In this document: positions 6,239 through 11,948 of the stretch, piece by piece | How the letters are laid out: every line of letters starts with the position of its first letter | How positions within the stretch are numbered: the first letter of the stretch is position 1 | Assembly (NCBI GenBank): GCA_014728955.1 | Contig: WJKT01000074.1 | Coordinates: 1 to 11,948 of the forward strand | Direction of reading: 5' to 3' | Origin: Candidatus Peregrinibacteria bacterium | GTDB taxonomy: Bacteria > Patescibacteriota > Gracilibacteria > UBA1369 > PNNO01 | Length of the DNA stretch: 11,948 nucleotides | The notes under the pieces: generated by a model | What the model saw: the letters and a program-made list of their open reading frames with translations, nothing else | The model's database searches: none | Told to the model about the DNA's origin: nothing | Made by a program: the position numbers and the translations under genes

Positions 6239-6592
6239 TTAAACGAGTTCAATATATACCATAGATGCATTATCTCCCGCTCTAAATCCGGCTTTGGTAA
6301 TTCGTGTGTATCCTGATTTTCTGTCACTATATTTAGTAGCTAATTCTTCAATAATTTTTTTGCTGCAACTTTCGTGATTAACCAATTTCTTCAGTTTTCG
6401 GATAACAGTAAGTTTATCTTTTTTCTTACCAAGGTTGATAAGCTTGTCGACAAACGGAGCAACCGCTTTTGCTCGTGCTGAAGTTGTCTTTATTTTTTCA
6501 TGTATGATGACATTCATCGCAAGGTTTCGTAGCATTGATTTGCGGTGTGATGCGTCTGTCCCGATTTTTCGTAGTCTTTTTTGATGTCTCAT
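6239..6592 (-). CDS. rplQ: 50S ribosomal protein L17
   Basis: A large-subunit protein near the peptide exit tunnel. The 117 residues open with MRHQKRLRKIGTDASHRKSMLRNLA, a close variant of the family's RHR..LGR...HR.AMLRN lead. They continue with VIIHEKIKTTSARAKAVAPFVDKLI and end in the GYTRITKAGFRAGDNASMVYIELV block, the standard L17 C-terminal strand. The C-terminal extension seen in E. coli (127 residues) is absent. Its place directly after rpoA (35-base gap) is the normal alpha-operon position. Confidence 0.97.
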   Translation of the reverse strand: MRHQKRLRKIGTDASHRKSMLRNLAMNVIIHEKIKTTSARAKAVAPFVDKLINLGKKKDKLTVIRKLKKLVNHESCSKKIIEELATKYSDRKSGYTRITKAGFRAGDNASMVYIELV

Positions 6593-6627
6593 TGCTAATG
6601 GGTGTAAAAGTGGGAAAGTAAGATATA

Positions 6628-7605
6628 CTATTCTTCGGCAAGTGTTAAGCCTTTTTTATCAAGTGCCTCTTGCACCTCGCTTAACGCCTTTTTACCGAAG
6701 CCTCGTAAATTAGATAACTTGCTTTCGGTACATTTTGATAATTGTTCAATAGAACCGATACCTCCATTGATAAGTGCATTCAGTGTTCGCGGAGAGAATC
6801 CGAGAATTTCAATAGGAGTATATGATTCCTGTACCGGTTTTGTCTTCTCTTGTTCTTGTTCTTTCGCGGCAATCTTTGCAAAATCGCTCATAAAATCTTG
6901 TTCAACCATAACGCCTTCTTCATTAAAGAGGTTGAAGTATGAAACAAGAATATTTGAAGAAAATTTGAGTGCATCTTCCGGGACAATGGTTCCGTCAGTT
7001 TTGATTTCAAGAACCAGTTTGTCCAGATTGGTCATTTGTCCGACACGAGTGTTTTCAACATCGTACCGCACTTTAATAACTGGTGTGTATACTGCATCAA
7101 GAACAATCATGTCAGCTACCTTTTCTTCTTTAATTCGTTGTGAAGCAGGAACATAACCGACACCTTTTTCAGCGCGAAGCTCCATCTTTAATTTTGTCTT
7201 CTTACCGTCGATAGTGGTTATATACTGGTCCGGATTAAGAATCTTAACGCCGGTAGGACATTTAATGTCTTTTGCTGTTATAACACCCGGTTTTGAAACG
7301 TTAAGTTCCAATTTTGCCGGTTCTTTGTTTTCCATCTGAACATAGAGTTGTTTTATATTCAGATTAATATCAAGGATACTATCTTTTATGCCTTTAATGG
7401 TAGAATATTCATGTGTTACTCCTTGAATCTTTACGCCCGTAATAGCCGCACCAGGTAGTGAGGAAAGAAGGACTCTTCGTAATGCGTTACCAACGGTCAT
7501 TCCATAGCCGGGAGGCAACGGCCCAAGCGTGAATACCATGTGGTTGTCACCCTTTTTTTGCGGCTTAAACTTAGGAATGCCGATTTCTTCTTGTATTTGA
7601 TGCAT
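6628..7605 (-). CDS. rpoA: DNA-directed RNA polymerase subunit alpha
   Basis: The alpha subunit dimerises to seed assembly of core RNA polymerase, and its C-terminal domain contacts promoter UP elements and activators. In the 325 residues, the N-terminal domain shows GYGMTVGNALRRVLLSSLPGAAITGV (33-58) and NPDQYITTI. A linker rich in Glu/Lys/Gln (about 243-262) leads to a complete C-terminal domain, EILGFSPRTLNALINGGI through GFGKKALSEVQEAL. Of the E. coli UP-element contacts, R265, N268, G296, K298 and E302 have counterparts (R273, N276, G304, K306, E310), while C269 and S299 are alanine here. Gene order rpsD-rpoA-rplQ is standard. No Shine-Dalgarno motif precedes the ATG, only an AT-rich leader. 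Confidence 0.98.
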   Translation of the reverse strand: MHQIQEEIGIPKFKPQKKGDNHMVFTLGPLPPGYGMTVGNALRRVLLSSLPGAAITGVKIQGVTHEYSTIKGIKDSILDINLNIKQLYVQMENKEPAKLELNVSKPGVITAKDIKCPTGVKILNPDQYITTIDGKKTKLKMELRAEKGVGYVPASQRIKEEKVADMIVLDAVYTPVIKVRYDVENTRVGQMTNLDKLVLEIKTDGTIVPEDALKFSSNILVSYFNLFNEEGVMVEQDFMSDFAKIAAKEQEQEKTKPVQESYTPIEILGFSPRTLNALINGGIGSIEQLSKCTESKLSNLRGFGKKALSEVQEALDKKGLTLAEE

Positions 7606-7649
7606 AGTAAACTATTAATTAAGGGAAAGGGGAGAGTGGTTTTAGGGTA

Positions 7650-8276
7650 CTATTTTGAGTAGTACTCAACAATAAGTTGTGCTTCGATAATCTGTTCAAG
7701 ATCATCTTTTGCCGGCTCACGGATGACTTCACAATTCAACCCTTTAAGGTCTACCTTGAGCCATTTTGGAGCCTTTGCTTTTTTCTTCTTGATGTCGTCG
7801 AATAGCGGTGATTTTTTCTTGTTATCACGAACTTCAATTTTATCACCGATCGATACTTCGATTGACGGGATGTCGACACGTTTGCCGTTGAGGTTCAGTA
7901 ATCCGTGACTTACCATTTGTCTGGCTTGTCTTCGGGTTTCCGCAAGACCGCTTCGGTAAACTACATTGTCGATACGTTTCTCAAGGAGAGTAAGAAGAGA
8001 AACGTTTGTCGCCATTTCCATGGTATCCGCTTTCTTGTAGTATCGTCTGAATTGTTTTTCGAGAACACCGTAAATTCGTTTTGCCTTTTGCTTTTCTCTC
8101 AATTGCTTTGCATATTCGGAAGGCTTTGAAAACGATCCTCGTTTACCGTTATGTCCCGGAGGATAGTTTTTCTTTTGCGCAGCTTTAAGTGCAGCTCCTT
8201 CATAGTTACCGAATGCTGCAAGGCTGATCCCTTCTCGTCGTGCAATTTTAGTTTTTGGTCCTCTGTATCGAGCCAT
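7650..8276 (-). CDS. rpsD: 30S ribosomal protein S4
   Basis: A primary 16S rRNA-binding protein that starts small-subunit assembly at the five-way junction; in several bacteria S4 also represses its own operon. The 208 residues contain MARYRGPKTKIARREGISL, YPPGHNGKRGSFSKPSEYAKQLREKQKAK, RRYYKKA, and the S4 RNA-binding fold from about residue 97 (LEKRIDNVVYRSGLAETRRQARQMVSHGLLNLNGKRVDIPS). It ends in EAQLIVEYYSK. The zinc-binding cysteines found in the N-terminus of some S4 proteins are absent, so this is the zinc-free form. A lysine-rich insert, KKKSPLFDDIKKKKAKAPKW, lies in the C-terminal half. The 44 bases before rpoA show no clear hairpin. Confidence 0.98.
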   Translation of the reverse strand: MARYRGPKTKIARREGISLAAFGNYEGAALKAAQKKNYPPGHNGKRGSFSKPSEYAKQLREKQKAKRIYGVLEKQFRRYYKKADTMEMATNVSLLTLLEKRIDNVVYRSGLAETRRQARQMVSHGLLNLNGKRVDIPSIEVSIGDKIEVRDNKKKSPLFDDIKKKKAKAPKWLKVDLKGLNCEVIREPAKDDLEQIIEAQLIVEYYSK

Positions 8277-8305
8277 GTCTTATACTGGTTAACGTAAGAA
8301 TTAAA

Positions 8306-8710
8306 TTAGTTTCTTCGTTGCTTCTTTGGTCGGCAACCGTTGTGAGCAACAGGAGTTATATCGGTAATAGTGACAATATGTAATCCGGCAGCATTAAGTC
8401 CGCGAATTGCCTGTTCACGTCCCGATCCTACTCCTTTTACATAGACATTTACTTTTTCAATACCGGCAGCCTGTGCTTTTTCAACAGCATTCTCAGCTGC
8501 AACTTGTGCCGCATACGGGGTAGATTTGCGTGATCCTTTAAATCCGCTTGCACCGGCACTTGACCAAGCGATTACATCGCCGGTTGGTTCGGTGATAGTA
8601 ACGATAGTGTTGTTGTATGTTGCCTGAATATATGCATTACACTCGGGACACACTTTTCGTTTCGCCTTCCTTTTTGGTGCTTTCTTGGCAGTTTTCTTCT
8701 TTTCAGCCAT
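8306..8710 (-). CDS. rpsK: 30S ribosomal protein S11
   Basis: A small-subunit platform protein near the E-site and the Shine-Dalgarno helix. The 134 residues show the standard core: AYIQATYNNTIVTITEPTGDVIAWSSAGASGFKGSRKSTPYAAQ (26-69), NVYVKGVGSGREQAIRGL, and the invariant end DITPVAHNGCRPKKQRR. The lysine/alanine-rich lead (1-19) is normal, but residues 21-24 read CPEC just before the core, a CxxC pair not usual in S11. It follows rpsM after 24 bases and precedes rpsD after 29, the usual order. Confidence 0.98.
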   Translation of the reverse strand: MAEKKKTAKKAPKRKAKRKVCPECNAYIQATYNNTIVTITEPTGDVIAWSSAGASGFKGSRKSTPYAAQVAAENAVEKAQAAGIEKVNVYVKGVGSGREQAIRGLNAAGLHIVTITDITPVAHNGCRPKKQRRN

Positions 8711-8734
8711 ATTGAAGAATATTTAAATAGTATA

Positions 8735-9109
8735 TTATTTAACAGCAACTTTTTTATTAGCGACCGTTACTTTCTTTCCTTTTTTGGTTCGTGCATTAGT
8801 TTTTGTTCGTTGTCCTCGGACAGGAAGCTTTTTCCTGTGTCGAAAACCACGATAACTTCCAATGTCTTGTAAACGTTTAATATCAAGTGCCGTTTTTCTA
8901 CGCAGATCCCCTTCTGTTGTTAATTTGCCGATAGCTTCACGCAATTTAGCGATTTCGTTTTCGGCCAAATCTTTTACTTTGGTATCCGGGTTGAGTTTGA
9001 TGTCGGCAAGAATTTGTCTACTGAGACTTCTCCCGATTCCGTAGATTGCGGTTAACCCGATTTCAATTCGTTTATCTTTTGGTAGATTGACACCTGCTAT
9101 ACGAGCCAT
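8735..9109 (-). CDS. rpsM: 30S ribosomal protein S13
   Basis: A protein of the 30S head that makes the B1 bridges to the 50S subunit and touches P-site tRNA through its tail. The 124 residues begin MARIAGVNLPKDKRIEIGLTAIYGIG, the standard S13 start with its helix-hairpin-helix. They continue through DLRRKTALDIKRLQDIGSYRGFRHRKKLPVRGQRTKTNARTKKG (68-111). The tail ends in TVANKKVAVK, longer and more lysine-rich than the E. coli GPRKPIKK end. It follows rpmJ after 27 bases, as in most bacteria. Confidence 0.98.
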   Translation of the reverse strand: MARIAGVNLPKDKRIEIGLTAIYGIGRSLSRQILADIKLNPDTKVKDLAENEIAKLREAIGKLTTEGDLRRKTALDIKRLQDIGSYRGFRHRKKLPVRGQRTKTNARTKKGKKVTVANKKVAVK

Positions 9110-9136
9110 GAATACGTAGGTAATAAAGTAAAATAA

Positions 9137-9250
9137 TTATCCTTGTCGTTGTTTATGCTTTTTGTTCTTACAAATAACACGGATCACCCCTTTACGGCGG
9201 ATAACTTTACATTTGTCACATATTTTTTTTACGGATGATCGTACTTTCAT
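9137..9250 (-). CDS. rpmJ: 50S ribosomal protein L36
   Basis: A 37-residue zinc-ribbon protein of the large subunit. Reading the minus strand from the ATG at 9250 gives MKVRSSVKKI, then CDKCKVIRRKGVIRVICKNK, then KHKQRQG and TAA. C11, C14, C27 and H32 supply the zinc site of the C+ form of L36. The ending KHKQRQG is the family hallmark. It lies 19 bases after infA and 27 before rpsM, exactly where rpmJ sits in the conserved bacterial operon. It is a single L36 copy here, with no sign of truncation. Confidence 0.97.
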   Translation of the reverse strand: MKVRSSVKKICDKCKVIRRKGVIRVICKNKKHKQRQG

Positions 9251-9269
9251 AGGTAAAATTAAATTAATC

Positions 9270-9584
9270 TTATGATGAGGTTTCTTCGGCACTGTCTTCT
9301 TTGTTTTCGCTTTCTTCTTGCTCTTTTTCTCGCATAGCTGCCTTGGCAGCTTCCGGTGATTTATGGCGGAAGGTAATACGCCCCTTGGTTAAATCATAAG
9401 GGGTTAGTTCGAGTGTTACGATATCTCCGGGAACAACTTTAATATAGTTTACTCTCATTTTTCCCGATAAGTGGGCGAGTACAGTGTGATCCGGATAGTT
9501 TTTATCAATAAGTTTCACTCGAAATGTTGTGTTGGGAAGAGTCTCGAGGACCTCTCCAAATACTTCTATGACCTCTTTCGCCAT
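9270..9584 (-). CDS. infA: Translation initiation factor IF-1 with acidic C-terminal extension
   Basis: IF-1 binds the 30S A-site during initiation and works with IF-2 and IF-3. Residues 1-75 form the S1-like OB fold: VFGEVLETLPNTTFRVKL (8-25), HLSGKMRVNYIKVVPGD (38-54) and LELTPYDLTKGRITFRHK (58-75). Compared with E. coli IF-1 (72 residues) there is a small insertion, DKNYPDHT, in the strand 2-3 loop. There is also an extra tail of about 29 residues (76-104), first alanine-rich and helical, then Glu/Ser-rich (EKEQEESENKEDSAEETSS). It is the first gene of the ribosomal run, behind its own promoter, because the patatin gene separates it from map. Identity is certain; the tail's role is unknown. 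Confidence 0.97.
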   Translation of the reverse strand: MAKEVIEVFGEVLETLPNTTFRVKLIDKNYPDHTVLAHLSGKMRVNYIKVVPGDIVTLELTPYDLTKGRITFRHKSPEAAKAAMREKEQEESENKEDSAEETSS

Positions 9585-9644
9585 GCGTTAATTTGTTGTT
9601 ATTTACAGCTAAAACCGATTTTTTATGCAAAAAACAGCGATAGG

Positions 9645-9673
9645 ATAGTACATGAGCAGTATGCTTAAATCAA
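9645..9673 (-). promoter_or_regulatory. Putative promoter of the infA-rpmJ-rpsM...rpsI operon
   Basis: On the minus strand, -35 TTGATT (9673-9668), a 17-base spacer and -10 TACTAT (9650-9645) predict a transcript start near 9638 and a leader of about 54 bases before infA. It is the only well-spaced minus-strand pair I found in the 263-base gap. It would make the ribosomal operon independent of adk-map transcription. Confidence 0.5.
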
Positions 9674-9752
9674 GGGATTTTTGGTATATTTGTAGTATTT
9701 AATAAAAAAAGGTTGCATAAAAATTAAATTATTGTAAAACAGTATTTACCGT

Positions 9753-9779
9753 GGCTTAAAAAAGCCGTTGAGAGGCTTT
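9753..9779 (-). terminator. Candidate hairpin/terminator between antisense map read-through and infA
   Basis: On the minus strand AAAGCC (9779-9774) and GGCTTT (9766-9761) form a six-base stem around a 7-base loop, running into a short T run (six T in all, three beyond the stem). The neighbouring GGCTT/AAGCC pair (9753-9757 with 9762-9766, plus numbering) offers a competing stem using the same central segment. It may stop adk-map transcripts before infA. The stem is short, so this is tentative. Confidence 0.3.
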
Positions 9780-9785
9780 ATAGTA

Positions 9786-9813
9786 TTGTTTTTGTGTGCG
9801 TAATTGTGATAAA
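9786..9813 (+). promoter_or_regulatory. Putative promoter of the patatin-like gene
   Basis: -35 TTGTTT (9786-9791), a 16-base spacer and -10 GATAAA (9808-9813) with the TG of an extended -10 (TGTGATAAA, 9805-9813). The start near 9820 leaves a leader of about 28 A-rich bases before the ATG at 9848. The same extended -10 word precedes the small gene at 3564. Confidence 0.45.
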
Positions 9814-9847
9814 ATGTTATAAAGAAATAAAAATAAAATAAAGTCAA

Positions 9848-10759
9848 ATGCCCAAATCGAAAAAGAAAATTGCTATTGCACTCGGTGGTGGAGGAGCCCG
9901 CGGTTTTGCACATGTGGGGATTCTTGAAGTTCTTGAAGAGCACGGTATTCATATTGATTACCTTGCCGGAACCAGTATGGGATCGGTTATCGGTGCTATG
10001 TATGCATTGGGAATGCCGCTTAATAGAATTAAGGAGATTGCCATGCATTTTCAGAACATTAATTTTTCTCCGATGGAATATGCAACGCCCTTTCATGAAA
10101 GCTTGCTGAGTGGTGATTTTATTGAAGAAGGGCTTAAGCAGGTATTTGAGGATGCCCGGTTTGAAGATTGCCGTATTCCATTTTCAACTCTTGCGGTTGA
10201 TTTGGAAAGCGGGAAAGAAGTTGTTTTTAAAAAAGGTCTTATTCGTGAGGCACTTCGTGCCGCAGTCTCAATACCTATTATCTTTCCGCCCCATTTTTAT
10301 AATGATCGTTATTTGGTTGATGGAGCGGTGTTGAATAATGTGCCACTCTCATTACTGGTTGATAAGAAAGCTGATGTTATGATTGGTGTTAAATTGGCTA
10401 ACTATACGTCACGTCAATATATTTCCGGCATGGTATACGCTAAATATCATCGTAATAAATACGAAGAGCTCTTTAAGCAAGCCGGTGGAATTCACGGATA
10501 TATAGAGCAACGGAAAAGCGATATAAAATTGCTTATCGGTATTGCACTTCGGGCACTTGATATTGCGGCGGAGGACAGTACGAACATTCGTATTGCCAAT
10601 GCCAAGGCCGATTATCTCGTAATGCCGAATGTACAGTGCGGCCACCTTGAGTTTGATAAGGCAGACGAAGCAATTGAAGAAGGGCGCCGTTCAATGCGTG
10701 AGGCCCTGCCCGACCTCTATACGGTGCTTGATGAAAAAGGCGTTTCATATAAACGCTAA
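9848..10759 (+). CDS. Patatin-like phospholipase (RssA/NTE type)
   Basis: A 303-residue protein of the patatin family, serine acyl hydrolases acting on phospholipids or lysophospholipids with a Ser-Asp dyad. The oxyanion-hole motif GGGGARG is at 13-19, the nucleophile elbow GTSMG at 41-45 (S43), and the aspartate motif DGAVLNNVP at 158-166 (D158). All catalytic parts are therefore intact. Its length and the MPKSKKKIAIALGGGGARG start resemble the RssA/YchK and NTE-like bacterial group. No signal peptide or membrane span is evident, so a cytoplasmic or membrane-surface enzyme is likely. The C-terminal third (about 215-303) is helical, probably a lid or regulatory part. The gene lies opposite to its neighbours, between map (convergent, 15 bases between stops) and infA (divergent). 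Substrate is unknown. Confidence 0.95.
   Translation: MPKSKKKIAIALGGGGARGFAHVGILEVLEEHGIHIDYLAGTSMGSVIGAMYALGMPLNRIKEIAMHFQNINFSPMEYATPFHESLLSGDFIEEGLKQVFEDARFEDCRIPFSTLAVDLESGKEVVFKKGLIREALRAAVSIPIIFPPHFYNDRYLVDGAVLNNVPLSLLVDKKADVMIGVKLANYTSRQYISGMVYAKYHRNKYEELFKQAGGIHGYIEQRKSDIKLLIGIALRALDIAAEDSTNIRIANAKADYLVMPNVQCGHLEFDKADEAIEEGRRSMREALPDLYTVLDEKGVSYKR
10734..10756 (-). terminator. Candidate terminator after map
   Basis: GCGTTT (10740-10745) and AAACGC (10751-10756) make a perfect six-base stem with a five-base loop. On the minus strand it is followed by CTTTTT, as expected of a weak intrinsic terminator for adk-map. It lies 18 bases past the map stop and within the last codons of the patatin gene. 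On the plus strand it is followed by a less T-rich TAAATAGTTT and could be a poor terminator for the patatin transcript. Confidence 0.4.
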
Positions 10760-10774
10760 ATAGTTTATGGAGAG

Positions 10775-11527
10775 TTACCGTTTTGAAAGAATTTCCGCTC
10801 CGTTTTCGGTTACGGCAATAGTGTGCTCCCATTGGCATGAAGGCATTTTATCAGCGGTAATGATAGTCCACTTATCATCGAGTGTAATAATACTGCTGTC
10901 TCCCATAGCGACGATCGGCTCAATTGCAACGGTCATTCCCGCTTTCAATGTAGGTCCCGAAGCATAATCTCTAAAATTAACAATAAAGGGATCTTCATGA
11001 AGTTCACGTCCGATTCCATGGCCGGTAAGTTCTTTAATAATGCTATAACCATGGTCGTGTTCAACAATTTTTTGAATGGTTGTTCCAATGGTATTAAGAG
11101 GAGTACCTGGTTTTACTTTATTGATTGCCGCTTGTAATGCTTTTTTGACTACATATACAAACTCTTTTGTTTTTTCGGGAACATTCCCGAGTAAAATAGT
11201 AATAGCGGAATCGGAATGAAATCCTTTATGAAACACGCCGCAATCAACGGTTAGAATATCGCCGTCTTTTAAGGTGTAGTCTCCGGGGATGGTATGAACC
11301 ACCTGTTCGTTAACCGAGGTACACAGTGCTGCCGGAAACCCCTGGTATCCTTTAAAAGAAGGCTTAACCTTGTATTGCTTCATTTTCTTTTCGGCAAAAT
11401 CGTTAAGTTCTTTTGTGGTTTTTCCTATTGCCGAAAACTCTTCTATCTCATGCAAGATAGTTGCAAGTATTTTTCCAGCTTCACGCATTATCTCAATCTC
11501 TTTGGGCGATTTGATCGTAATAGACAT
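10775..11527 (-). CDS. map: Methionine aminopeptidase, type I
   Basis: Removes the initiator methionine from nascent proteins after deformylation; a two-metal enzyme of the pita-bread fold. The 250 residues carry every expected ligand: D95 (TVDCG), D106 (HSDSAIT), H170 (GHGIG), E203 (IEP) and E234 (WEHTIAV), plus the substrate-binding H78 (VVHTIPG). It lacks the N-terminal zinc-finger extension and the type II insert, so it is the short type Ia form. The ATG lies two bases after the adk stop, the classic secY-adk-map arrangement. infA does not follow directly as it usually does, because the patatin gene intervenes. Confidence 0.97.
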   Translation of the reverse strand: MSITIKSPKEIEIMREAGKILATILHEIEEFSAIGKTTKELNDFAEKKMKQYKVKPSFKGYQGFPAALCTSVNEQVVHTIPGDYTLKDGDILTVDCGVFHKGFHSDSAITILLGNVPEKTKEFVYVVKKALQAAINKVKPGTPLNTIGTTIQKIVEHDHGYSIIKELTGHGIGRELHEDPFIVNFRDYASGPTLKAGMTVAIEPIVAMGDSSIITLDDKWTIITADKMPSCQWEHTIAVTENGAEILSKR

Positions 11528-11529
11528 TC

Positions 11530-11948
11530 TTATTTCATAATTGGATCTAAAACCTCTTGTAATGCTTGATCGACTTCTTCAATAGTGCCCGATGCGTCAA
11601 CATGAATCAAATTGTCTTCTTTTTCAAATGTGCTGATAACCGGTACGGTTTCATCTTCAAACGCTTGCAGTCTTACTTTAATACTTTCGGCATTGTCATC
11701 GGTTCGGGTTATAAGCTCACCGCTGCATTTTTCACATTGTTCTTTTGTGTAGCTTGCCGGATATACTTCTTTACATGCTGAACAAATTCTTCGCTTCGTC
11801 AGTCTTTCCAAAGCCTGCTCTTTTGAAAGATCCAGCATAACCGCTTTATAGTTTCTGTTCTTTTTCTTTAGGAGTGCAATCAATGTTTCGGCTTGTATCA
11901 TTTTTCGGGGGATGCCATCAAAAATAACGGGCTTATCCTGTGGAATCT
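11530..11948 (-). CDS. adk: Adenylate kinase, 3' part only
   Basis: Interconverts ATP + AMP and 2 ADP. The last 138 residues are present and the 5' part lies beyond the right edge; the open frame continues upstream of the internal ATG at 11901. Visible are the AMP/ATP-site motif FDGIPRK (usually DGFPRT, so Phe to Ile and Thr to Lys here), RLTKRRICSAC, and a LID domain with two CxxC pairs (CSAC and CEKC, 12 residues between them), the zinc-binding long form. Then follow ITRTDDNAESIKVRL with the catalytic arginines and a C-terminal HVDASGTIEEV. The stop is two bases before map. Identification is firm. Confidence 0.95.
   Translation of the reverse strand, partial: IPQDKPVIFDGIPRKMIQAETLIALLKKKNRNYKAVMLDLSKEQALERLTKRRICSACKEVYPASYTKEQCEKCSGELITRTDDNAESIKVRLQAFEDETVPVISTFEKEDNLIHVDASGTIEEVDQALQEVLDPIMK

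Noticed and set aside
6719..7156. 145-codon plus-strand open frame opposite rpoA
   Set aside because: It is a serine-rich antisense shadow of a certain gene, with no promoter or family resemblance.
9746..10096. 116-codon minus-strand open frame opposite the patatin gene start
   Set aside because: It is antisense to the conserved patatin catalytic region, with a low-quality translation rich in His/Phe/Asn. It also covers the intergenic hairpins and promoter.
1..11948. CRISPR arrays, insertion sequences, tRNA or rRNA genes, riboswitches
   Set aside because: Genes fill nearly all the window, the longest gap is 263 bases, and none of the gaps shows regular repeats, transposase fragments, cloverleaf folds or known aptamer motifs that I could recognise by eye.

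Overview
The window looks like a piece of chromosome from an AT-rich bacterium, most likely a reduced genome of the Candidate Phyla Radiation (Patescibacteria) type. This placement is an inference. It rests on compact gene packing, short housekeeping proteins, an adenylate kinase with a four-cysteine LID, an initiation factor 1 with an added tail, and starts without Shine-Dalgarno sequences. The ribosomal proteins are clearly bacterial, UGA is read as stop, and no taxon can be named from the sequence alone.

Layout. (1) Positions 1-3442, minus strand: a P2-type cation-transporting P-type ATPase, then a DUF167/YggU protein, then the start of rsmA (ksgA), joined by an 8-base and a 4-base overlap. 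(2) 3443-3563: divergent promoter region. (3) 3564-3938, plus strand: a small unrecognised helical protein, tail to tail with trmD (3942-4589, minus). (4) 4590-4698: a compact divergent promoter region between trmD and an unrecognised plus-strand gene. The two -35 boxes overlap and sit inside two interleaved inverted repeats. (5) 4699-5393, plus strand: that unrecognised gene, which seems split by a one-base frame break near a GGGG run. (6) 5383-9584, minus strand: the conserved translation/transcription operon in transcription order infA-rpmJ-rpsM-rpsK-rpsD-rpoA-rplQ-rplM-rpsI. The 37-codon rpmJ lies at 9137-9250. (7) 9848-10759, plus strand: a patatin-like phospholipase inserted in the opposite direction between map and infA, which are neighbours in most bacteria. 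(8) 10775-11948, minus strand: map and the 3' part of adk.

Most genes here serve protein synthesis: ribosomal proteins S13, S11, S4, S9, L36, L17 and L13, initiation factor 1, RNA polymerase alpha, N-terminal methionine removal, tRNA m1G37 methylation and 16S rRNA dimethylation. The less ordinary parts are the ATPase, the patatin insertion with its own promoter and flanking hairpins, and the two unrecognised plus-strand genes. The best candidate for something undescribed is the 4590-5393 block: a strong, dyad-rich promoter facing trmD and driving an apparently frameshifted gene of unknown function. I see no CRISPR array, insertion sequence, tRNA or rRNA gene.
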